Shown: positions 31,237 through 37,015 of the stretch, in pieces
How the letters are laid out: each line of letters starts with the position of its first letter
Position numbering within the stretch: the first letter of the stretch is position 1
The notes under the pieces: generated by a model
What the model saw: the letters and a program-made list of their open reading frames with translations, nothing else
Told to the model about the DNA's origin: nothing
The model's database searches: none
NCBI GenBank assembly: GCA_005885555.1
Contig: VAWN01000054.1
Coordinates: 11,888 to 48,902 of the forward strand
Source: Actinomycetota bacterium
GTDB lineage: Bacteria; Actinomycetota; Actinomycetes; Mycobacteriales; Micromonosporaceae
Reading direction: 5' to 3'
Length of the DNA stretch: 37,015 bases
Position numbers and translations under genes: made by a program

Positions 31237-32728
31237 CTAGGCGGGTGTCGAAGCGCTCGCGCGGATCCGCGGCGCGGCCCCGGTCGTGGTCTTCGTGTTC
31301 GTCACCGCGAACCCGCTCACGTGGTCGAACCCGATGTCGTAGGCGCTGCCGCCGCCCCGCGCCAGGGTCACCGTGTCCAGCGTGACGGCCGACCCGTCGG
31401 TGGTGATGAACGCCGGCCGCCCGTCGTCGCTGTCGAACCGCACCGAGCAGTTGGTGAACCTGACGCCGGTGACGTGGCGCAGCCACCAGCCGTAGGACGG
31501 CCGGGTGCCGTAGATGGCCGGCGCGTGCTTGGTGTTGTTCTCCGGCGGCACGATGGTCGCGTCGGACGCCGGGTGTCCACCGTGGACGGTCAGCTGCACG
31601 TTGGTCAGCGTCACGTTCTGCACCCGGTTGGCCGGTGACGCACCGGCGATGGTCGGCGTGAACTCCGCGCTGCTGACCGGCGACACCGCGTTGGTACCGG
31701 TGACGTTGCTGATGCTGACGTTGCGGATCGCGCCGACGGCCGGGTGGTTCGGGCAGGAGTGCCGGTCGCCGATCTTCAGGTAGATCGGTACCGCGGTGCG
31801 GCTCATCGTGATGTCGGAGTAGCTGATCCCGTCGATGACCGAGCCGTCCATCGACACGATCCCGATGCCGGCCTTGCCGGCGCCGGTGATGGTCAGGTGG
31901 TCGAACGTCACCTTGCTGAAGTTGCCGCAGGTCTCCGAGCCGAACTGGGTGGCGTTGTTCTGCGTCGAGCGGATCGTCGAGTCGTGCACGTGGATGTCGT
32001 GGCTGGGGAAGGTACGGCCGAGCGCGAAGTCGCTCTTGAGTACCACCGCGTCGTCCAGGCTCTCGATGTCCGAGCCGCCGATGTCGACGTTCCAGCTGTT
32101 GACGACGTTGATGCCGTCCCGGTCGGCGGTGGTGAGGACCTTGATGTTGCGCAACGTCAGGTCGTGGCAGCCGTTGAACAGCACCGCGAAGTGGCCGGCC
32201 CGGCGGAAGGTGACCCCGCTGACGTGGATGCCCGAGCACAGCTTCAGCGACAGCGCCTTGTCGCCGACCCCCTTGGGTACCGTGTTGCTCGTCGTCAGGC
32301 CGGCGCCGTCGATGGTGCCGGTGCCGGTGATGGCGCGGTTCGAGATGCCGTCGCCCCACATCAGCGCGTCGTGGAAGTGGCTGTGCCCGAAGTCCTGCCA
32401 CTGGCCGAACGGGTTCGCCTCCGGCGCGTCCAGGCCGCTGGACGCCGCCCTGATAGTGGCGCCGCCCGCGAGTTGGAAGGTGATGTTGCTGGCGAGGTGG
32501 ATCGAGCGGGACAGGTAGGTACCGTTCGGGAAGATCACGGTACCGCCGCCGGCCGCGGTGGCTGCCGCGATCGCCTTGTTGATCGCGGGGGAGTCAACCG
32601 TCGTCCCGTTGCCCTTGGCGCCGAAGTCCTTGACGGTTGAAGGTTCCCGCCGCCATCGCCGTCGACCCGAGGCCGACCAGGCCCACGCCGAGCACCAATG
32701 CCGCTACACCGGTCAGCACCTTGCGCAT
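31237..32728 (-). CDS. Secreted GH28 polygalacturonase-like enzyme, signal peptide frameshifted from the mature enzyme
   Basis: From the ATG at 32728 the frame gives MRKVLTGVAALVLGVGL through STAMAAG, a good signal peptide. It then reads TFNRQGLRRQG, while the frame one base on reads STVKDFGAKGNG, AINKAIAAAT and VIFPNGTYLS, the normal GH28 N-terminus. That frame runs to 31237 and has no start codon between a TAG at 32704-32706 and a GTG at 32538. One extra base, probably in the GGG/CCC run at 32646-32648, explains both halves. Deleting it gives about 496 residues. GH28 blocks TADRDGINV, SLDDAVVLKS and ATQFGSETCGN are present in a right-handed beta-helix. It would hydrolyse pectin-type galacturonans outside the cell. 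Confidence 0.8.
31576..31586. repeat. Palindrome TCCACCGTGGA, copy 3
   Basis: The same five-base arms (TCCAC/GTGGA) as at 2633 and 15058, with C at the centre, here within the GH28 coding region. Confidence 0.4.
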
Positions 32729-32734
32729 GCTGGC

Positions 32735-32764
32735 ATCGGACGATCCGCGGAGGCCACCGGTCAA
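32735..32764 (-). promoter_or_regulatory. Candidate promoter of the GH28 gene
   Basis: On the minus strand TTGACC (32759-32764) is followed after 18 bases by TCCGAT (32735-32740), six bases before the ATG at 32728. The spacing implies a leaderless or nearly leaderless transcript, and no ribosome site is visible. Confidence 0.4.
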
Positions 32765-32793
32765 GGGGAAGATCCGCCGAACAGAAACGTGGG

Positions 32794-32799
32794 TACACT
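32794..32799 (+). promoter_or_regulatory. Candidate -10 element TACACT of a leaderless DUF2461 transcript
   Basis: TACACT ends six bases before the GTG at 32806 and there is no ribosome site, the arrangement of leaderless actinobacterial genes. The -35 region is weak. Confidence 0.4.
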
Positions 32800-32805
32800 C
32801 CGGTC

Positions 32806-33456
32806 GTGGCGTTCCGTGGCTGGCCGACCGAGGCTCTGGAGTTCTACGAGGGCCTGGAGGCGGACAACTCCAAGACGTACTGGCTGGACCACAAGCAGGT
32901 GTACGACGAGCAGGTGTACGCGCCGATGGCGGCGCTGCTGGCCGAGCTTGAGCCGGAGTTCGGCCCGGGCCGCATCTTCCGGCCGTACCGCGACGTGCGG
33001 TTCAGCGCCGACAAGTCGCCGTACAAGACGTCGATCGCGGCCACCCTGGACCAGGGCGGGTACCTTCAGCTGACCGCGAACGGGCTGGGGGCCGGCGCCG
33101 GCATGTACCACATGGCCGGCGACCAGCTGGACCGGTACCGGCGGGCGGTGGCCGACGACGGCACCGGCACCGACCTGACGAAGCTGATCGCCGGGTACAC
33201 CCGGCAGGGCATCGAGATCGCCGCGCACGACAGCCTGAAGAGCGCGCCGCGCGGGTACCCGAAGGACCATCCGCGCGCCGACCTGTTGCGCCAGAAGGGC
33301 CTGATCGCCTGGCGGTCGTGGCCGGTCGCCGCCTGGCTGGGCACCGCCGGGGCGAAGAAGCGGGTGGTCGAGTTCCTGCACGCGGTACGGCCGTTGCAGG
33401 ACTGGCTGGACCGGCACGTCGGGCCGAGCGAGCTGCCCGAGTCGGGGCGCCGTTAG
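32806..33456 (+). CDS. DUF2461 (TIGR02453) family protein
   Basis: 216 residues with family blocks FRGWPTEALEFYEGLEADN and KTYWLDHK near the N-terminus, IFRPYRDVRFSADKSPYKT in the centre, and GYPKDHPRADLLRQKGL. The function of the family is unknown. The GTG at 32806 is chosen because it is the first start next to the conserved FRGWP; no ribosome site precedes it. It is divergent from the GH28 gene. Its TAG directly abuts the stop codon of the convergent MFS gene with no bases between. Confidence 0.88.
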   Translation: MAFRGWPTEALEFYEGLEADNSKTYWLDHKQVYDEQVYAPMAALLAELEPEFGPGRIFRPYRDVRFSADKSPYKTSIAATLDQGGYLQLTANGLGAGAGMYHMAGDQLDRYRRAVADDGTGTDLTKLIAGYTRQGIEIAAHDSLKSAPRGYPKDHPRADLLRQKGLIAWRSWPVAAWLGTAGAKKRVVEFLHAVRPLQDWLDRHVGPSELPESGRR

Positions 33457-34755
33457 TCAGGCGGCGTCCCGGACCGCCAGGCGCAGCGCGGCCGACCGGT
33501 CCGGGTCCTGCTCCGCGAGGCGCCGCCGGGTCACGTTGCGGTACCGCACGACCTGCACGGCACCGACCGCCCACAGCAGGTACTGCAGCGCGAACGCCCA
33601 GCGGAACGCGGACAGCGGGTGTCCCGCGGCGCCGGCCGGGGTGAGCAGGTCGAGCACCGCGCCGATGCCGAGGATCAGCAGGATCGAGGCGATGAACCCG
33701 CCGATGTTGACGATGCCCGACGCGCTGCCCAGCCGCCGGGACGGGTTGAAGGTGCGCGCGTAGTCGAAGCCGATCATCGAGCCGGGCCCGTTGACGGCCA
33801 GCACCACGACGAGCAGCAGGAGCAGCCACAGCGGCGCGCGGCCGGGCCACAGCAGCACGGCGGTCCAGGCCGCTGCGGAGGCGCCGGCGATCGTCAGCAC
33901 CAGCACCGAGCGGTGGTACGGCAACCGCCCGACCAGATGCCCGACCAGCGGCCCGCTGACGAGCAGGACCAGGTTGAGCATGGACAGCAGGACCGCCGCG
34001 GTGGCCGGGGTCAGCCCCTCGCCGTCGACCAGGAACGGGTACCCCCACAGCAGGCCGAAGGTGAACCCGGAGAACTGGGTCAGGAAGTGCGTCCACAGTC
34101 CCAGCCGGGTACCGGGTTCCCGCCAGGAGTCGCGGACGGTACCTCGCGCCCGCCCCGGGGTCGCCGCCACCGGCCCGGGCCGGTCCCGTACCGCGACCGC
34201 GACCAGTCCGACGGCGGCGAGCCCGAGCGCGGCGGCTCCCAGGTAGGTCGGCACCCAGCCGACGTCGCGCAGCAGCACCACGATCGGTACCGCGGACGCG
34301 ACCGAGCCGAGCTGCCCCAGTACCCCGGTGAGCTGGACGAAGATCGGGTTGCGCCGCGGCGGCAGCCACATCGCCACCAGCCGCAGCACGCTGACGAACG
34401 TCATCGCGTCGCCGATGCCGATGAGCAGCCGCGCCGCGATCGCCGTCCACACGTCCGGCGCGAGGGCGAAGCCGAGCTGCCCGGCCGCCATCAGCGCGGC
34501 ACCGGTCATCAGCATGCGGCGCGAGCCGAACCGGTCCAGCAGCATGCCGACCGGGATCTGCATGCCGGCGTACATGACCAGCTGCGCGACGGAGAACAGG
34601 CCGAGCACCGCGGCGCCGATGCCGAACCGGTGCGCGGCGGTCACCCCGGCGACGGCGAGCGAGGTGCGGTGGAAGACGGCGACGATGTAGACGAAGACGC
34701 CGACGCCCCAGATGAACAACGCCCGGCGGTTCATTGCCCGCCCCGGCTCGCTCAT
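33457..34755 (-). CDS. MFS transporter
   Basis: 432 residues with about 12 hydrophobic helices and the MFS motif-A loop (GMLLDRFGSRRM) between helices 2 and 3. AARLLIGIGDAMTFVSVLRLVAMW resembles nitrate/nitrite-porter- and ACS-type carriers when read in two parts, but the substrate is unknown. The ATG at 34755 overlaps the GntR stop codon (ATGA), so regulator and transporter form an operon. A second ATG lies seven codons on. The central loop (about 190-215) is Pro/Arg/Ala-rich. Confidence 0.9.
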   Translation of the reverse strand: MSEPGRAMNRRALFIWGVGVFVYIVAVFHRTSLAVAGVTAAHRFGIGAAVLGLFSVAQLVMYAGMQIPVGMLLDRFGSRRMLMTGAALMAAGQLGFALAPDVWTAIAARLLIGIGDAMTFVSVLRLVAMWLPPRRNPIFVQLTGVLGQLGSVASAVPIVVLLRDVGWVPTYLGAAALGLAAVGLVAVAVRDRPGPVAATPGRARGTVRDSWREPGTRLGLWTHFLTQFSGFTFGLLWGYPFLVDGEGLTPATAAVLLSMLNLVLLVSGPLVGHLVGRLPYHRSVLVLTIAGASAAAWTAVLLWPGRAPLWLLLLLVVVLAVNGPGSMIGFDYARTFNPSRRLGSASGIVNIGGFIASILLILGIGAVLDLLTPAGAAGHPLSAFRWAFALQYLLWAVGAVQVVRYRNVTRRRLAEQDPDRSAALRLAVRDAA

Positions 34756-35393
34756 CGGGCCGGCCGCATCCGCAGCGCCGCGGTACCGATGTGCCGCTCG
34801 ACCAGCCCGGTCCAGTGCGCGAGGTCGGTGCCGCGCAGCGCGTCGACGAGTTCGGCGTGGTCGGCGACCGCGCGGTCCATCCGCTGCGGTTCCAGGCGCA
34901 TCGCGGTGATGCCGATGCGCATCTGCCGGTCGCGCAGCCGCTGGTACAGCTCGGCGAGGATGGCGTTGCCGCCACCGGCCACGACGGCCTCGTGGAACGC
35001 CCGGTCGGCGGCCATCAGCCCGGGTACGTCACCGTCGTCGCGGGCGGCCCGCATCGCGGAAAGCAGCGGCTCCAGCTCGCCGGTCAGCTGCTCGCGCCGT
35101 GCCCAGGCCCGCTGCGCCGCGTGTACCTCGACCAGCCGGCGCGCGTCGATCACGTCCTCGATCTCCGCGGCGGACACCGGTCGGACGAGTACCCCGCGCT
35201 TGGGGTACAGCGCGACGAGGCCCTCGGACTCCAGGCGCAGCAGGGCTTCCCGGACGGGGGTGCGGGACACCCCGACGGTTGCGGCGATCTCGGCCTCGGA
35301 CAGCAGTGCGCCCTCGGCGTGGATGCGTTCCAGGATGGCGCGCTTGAGGTGCTGGTATACGCGGGTGGTGGCGGAGGGAGCACTCGTATGCAT
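34752..35393 (-). CDS. GntR-family (FCD-type) transcriptional regulator
   Basis: 213 residues. A winged HTH (about 10-75, LSEAEIAATVGVSRTPVREALLRL) is followed by an all-helical FCD ligand domain (about 85-205, with MAADRAFHEAVVAGGGNAIL and HAELVDALRG). FCD regulators respond to small organic acids, and this one probably controls the MFS gene it overlaps. The ATG at 35393 is preferred; the frame extends to 35414. An operator-like TGTATACA ends only two bases before the ATG, leaving no room for a normal ribosome site and suggesting a very short leader with autorepression. Confidence 0.92.
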   Translation of the reverse strand: MHTSAPSATTRVYQHLKRAILERIHAEGALLSEAEIAATVGVSRTPVREALLRLESEGLVALYPKRGVLVRPVSAAEIEDVIDARRLVEVHAAQRAWARREQLTGELEPLLSAMRAARDDGDVPGLMAADRAFHEAVVAGGGNAILAELYQRLRDRQMRIGITAMRLEPQRMDRAVADHAELVDALRGTDLAHWTGLVERHIGTAALRMRPAR

Positions 35394-35395
35394 GA

Positions 35396-35403
35396 TGTAT
35401 ACA
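35396..35403. promoter_or_regulatory. Operator-like TGTATACA at the GntR start
   Basis: The palindrome lies within TTGTATACAT on the minus strand, the form typical of FCD-GntR operators, immediately upstream of the GntR ATG. It probably mediates autoregulation of the GntR-MFS operon. Confidence 0.6.
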
Positions 35404-35444
35404 AGATATGCCACGACGCGATCCGGTGTCGAGGGCGAGCGTGA

Positions 35445-36761
35445 TCACGCCGGGTCGGTACGCCTGCGCAGCACCCGGGCGATCACGCGGGGAGTGAACA
35501 GCGCGCCCGGCGGGGTGACCAGCTGCTGCACCCAGGTGAACGTGCGGCGCAGCTCCGGATCGGTCCGGGCGGCCAGCTGCAGCCGGGTGGAGTACCGGTT
35601 GAGCAGCGGTATTGCGCGCGGCCGCGGGCCGGTGGTCTCCGGGTACACGAAGTCGGCGCCGACGGCGAACTGCCACGGTGTCCGGATGATCCGGGCGGCC
35701 TCGCGGTAGAACGCTCGGGCCAGCCGGCCGGAGTTGTCCGGTACCCGGTCCAGCAGCCGGCCCAGTGCCGCGGCCTCCAGCGCCGCCACGGTCATGCCCT
35801 GCCCGTACACCGGGTTGAAGCTGCAGATCGCGTCGCCGACCGCGAGGTACCCGCCGGGCGGCTCGCGCAGCAGCTCGAACCGGCGCCGCCGGCTGGACGG
35901 GAACTGGAACGCCACGATGTCGGTGACCGGCTCGGCGCGGGCCAGCAGGTCGCCGATCGTCGGTTCGGGCAGGCTCTTGGCGTAGGCGCGGAACCCGTCG
36001 GGGTCCGGGGTCGGGTGCTCGCCGTGCCAGCCGCCGAGCCCGACCAGCCAGCGGTCGCCCTCCACGGCGAGGGCCAGCCCCGTCCGTTTCTCGGCGGGCG
36101 GCGTGGGCAGCACCAGCATGCCGGCGGTGTCGGCCAGGTCGCCGTCGTCGCAGCGGACCAGCTGGGTGGCGTACCGCACGCCGATCTTCACCTCGACCAC
36201 GTCCGGGGTGGGCAGCCCGAGCGCGCCGAGCCAGCGGTCCGAGCGCATGCCGCGGCCGGTGGCGTCCAGCACCAGGTCCGCCGGTACCGTCTCGCCGTCG
36301 TCGAGCACCACGCCGGTGACCCGGGTACCGTCGCCGGTCAACCCGGCCACCGCGACGGACGGGCGGATCCGCACGTTGGGCAGTGCCGCGATGCGCCTGC
36401 GCAGGGTCAGTTCGAGCAGCGGCCGGGTCATCGCGAGCATCTCCAGCCCGCTGGGTACCCGCGACCACACCGCGCCGTACCGGTAGAACCCGAGCGCGAC
36501 GCCGAAGTCGAACGGGAGCGCTCCGGCCGCGACCAGCTCGTCGCGCACCCCGGGGAACAGCTCCTCCAGCGCCGCCTGGCCGGCCGCGAGCAGGACATGG
36601 CCGTGGTAGCTCTGCGGTACCCCGCGTCTGGGCGTCGCGGTGTCGGGCAGCTGGTCGCGGTCGAGCAGCAGTACCCGGTCGAAGCGCCCGGCGGCGGTAC
36701 CCGCCATCGCCAGACCCGCTATCCCCGCACCGATGACTACCGCAAGCGAGCGCCCGGACAT
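35445..36761 (-). CDS. FAD-dependent oxidoreductase / monooxygenase-like protein
   Basis: 438 residues with an N-terminal dinucleotide fold (VVIGAGIAGLAMAG), LVLDATGRGMRSD in the middle, and the second FAD motif GYLAVGDAICSFNPVYGQGM, typical of group A flavin hydroxylases and geranylgeranyl reductase-like proteins. RRGVPQSYHGHVLLAAG near the N-terminus is common in actinobacterial proteins of this kind. The substrate is unknown. The ATG at 36761 is chosen; a GTG at 36776 would add five residues and neither has a ribosome site. It is transcribed toward the GntR gene and divergent from the ArsR gene. Confidence 0.88.
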   Translation of the reverse strand: MSGRSLAVVIGAGIAGLAMAGTAAGRFDRVLLLDRDQLPDTATPRRGVPQSYHGHVLLAAGQAALEELFPGVRDELVAAGALPFDFGVALGFYRYGAVWSRVPSGLEMLAMTRPLLELTLRRRIAALPNVRIRPSVAVAGLTGDGTRVTGVVLDDGETVPADLVLDATGRGMRSDRWLGALGLPTPDVVEVKIGVRYATQLVRCDDGDLADTAGMLVLPTPPAEKRTGLALAVEGDRWLVGLGGWHGEHPTPDPDGFRAYAKSLPEPTIGDLLARAEPVTDIVAFQFPSSRRRRFELLREPPGGYLAVGDAICSFNPVYGQGMTVAALEAAALGRLLDRVPDNSGRLARAFYREAARIIRTPWQFAVGADFVYPETTGPRPRAIPLLNRYSTRLQLAARTDPELRRTFTWVQQLVTPPGALFTPRVIARVLRRRTDPA

Positions 36762-36798
36762 CGCATCATTCTGCACCGGCGCGGCAAGCCGTGGTTGG

Positions 36799-36814
36799 AT
36801 GCCTTGACAGGCAT
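36799..36814 (+). promoter_or_regulatory. Inverted repeat overlapping a TTGACA element upstream of the ArsR gene
   Basis: ATGCCT (36799-36804) and AGGCAT (36809-36814) are separated by TGAC and overlap TTGACA (36804-36809). An operator covering a -35 element would allow autoregulation by the ArsR-type protein or control of the divergent oxidoreductase. Confidence 0.45.
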
Positions 36815-36839
36815 ATAACCGGCGAGGAATGCTGGCCTG

Positions 36840-37015
36840 GTGGTCTTCGAGGTACTCGCCGAGCCGAACCGGCGCCGCATCCTCGACCTGCTGCGCCGGG
36901 CGGAGTTACCGGTCGGCGAGCTGGTCTCCCGGCTGGGCCTGAGCCAGCCGGCGGTCTCCAAGCACCTGCGGGTGCTGCGCGAGGCCGGCCTGGTCGAGGT
37001 GCGCTCCGACGCGCA
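36840..37015 (+). CDS. ArsR-family HTH regulator, 3' truncated by window edge
   Basis: The first 58 codons of a winged-HTH protein of ArsR/SmtB type: VLAEPNRRRILDLLRR, then LPVGELVSRLGLSQPAVSKH and LRVLREAGLVEVRSD. The start is a GTG at 36840 with GAGG 12 bases upstream. This version, without visible N-terminal cysteines, is usual for members that sit next to SRPBCC or other enzyme genes. The rest of the gene is outside the window, so metal ligands cannot be judged. Confidence 0.88.
   Translation, partial: MVFEVLAEPNRRRILDLLRRAELPVGELVSRLGLSQPAVSKHLRVLREAGLVEVRSDA

Noticed and set aside
29711-32401. Minus-strand open frame of about 900 codons opposite the S53 protease and within the GH28 region
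   Set aside because: Arg/His/Pro-rich nonsense; the real genes are the protease on the plus strand and the GH28 frame on the minus strand.
1-37015. CRISPR array, IS element, prophage or tRNA-linked island
   Set aside because: No regularly spaced direct repeats with spacers, transposase or integrase motifs, phage genes or tRNA-like cloverleafs were seen on either strand.

Overview
This is a 37 kb chromosomal stretch from a very GC-rich actinomycete. By eye it is about 72% G+C, with GC-rich third codon positions and many GTG starts. It has actinobacterial gene families such as DUF4193, an RsbA-like MEDS/ATPase regulator, WS/DGAT and TIGR04222. A Micromonosporaceae-like host is my best guess, but nothing here fixes the genus. 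I see no tRNA, rRNA, insertion sequence, prophage or CRISPR array. The hexamer GGTACC is strikingly frequent throughout.

Layout. 1-716: 3' end of a polyhydroxyalkanoate synthase. 721-2460: two tandem IclR regulators. 2657-4901: an amidohydrolase/decarboxylase and the two parts of a class III ring-cleaving dioxygenase (LigB-like and LigA-like), probably an aromatic meta-cleavage operon run by the IclR pair. 5091-7054: two coupled lipoproteins (a NodB-like deacetylase missing its usual Asp pair, and a YVTN-type propeller). 7172-13068: a secreted two-CHRD protein, a DUF3500 protein, a CYTH-CHAD protein and a secreted GH15 glucoamylase. 13059-14570: a reductase of the trans-acting enoyl reductase type and a DUF4193 zinc-ribbon protein.

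14659-17018 (minus strand) is the most unusual part. It holds a TIGR04222-type membrane protein whose tail is a periodic Ser/Gly/Cys repeat, a DUF692/MNIO enzyme starting on its stop codon, an SCO6045-like gene overlapping the MNIO stop but carrying a frameshift, and a 68-residue membrane protein. MNIO enzymes are known to modify peptide cysteines, so this looks like a membrane-anchored, RiPP-like cysteine-modification system.

17106-25116: an RsbA-like regulator, DUF2071, an operon of SDR, QueA-like protein, propeller and Asp-box (BNR) protein, a DUF1444-like protein and a membrane-anchored FKBP. 25273-29615: lipid genes (WS/DGAT with a lysine-rich tail, patatin, alpha/beta hydrolase) and a membrane protein. 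29687-32728: a secreted S53 protease and a convergent secreted GH28 pectinase whose signal peptide is out of frame with the enzyme. 32806-37015: DUF2461, a GntR-MFS operon, an FAD monooxygenase-like protein and the start of an ArsR regulator.

Much of the window serves carbon acquisition and storage (secreted glucoamylase, pectinase and protease; PHA and wax-ester/TAG synthesis; aromatic ring cleavage), interleaved with poorly characterised families. No gap between genes exceeds 300 bases. All calls come from reading the sequence; no database search was run.
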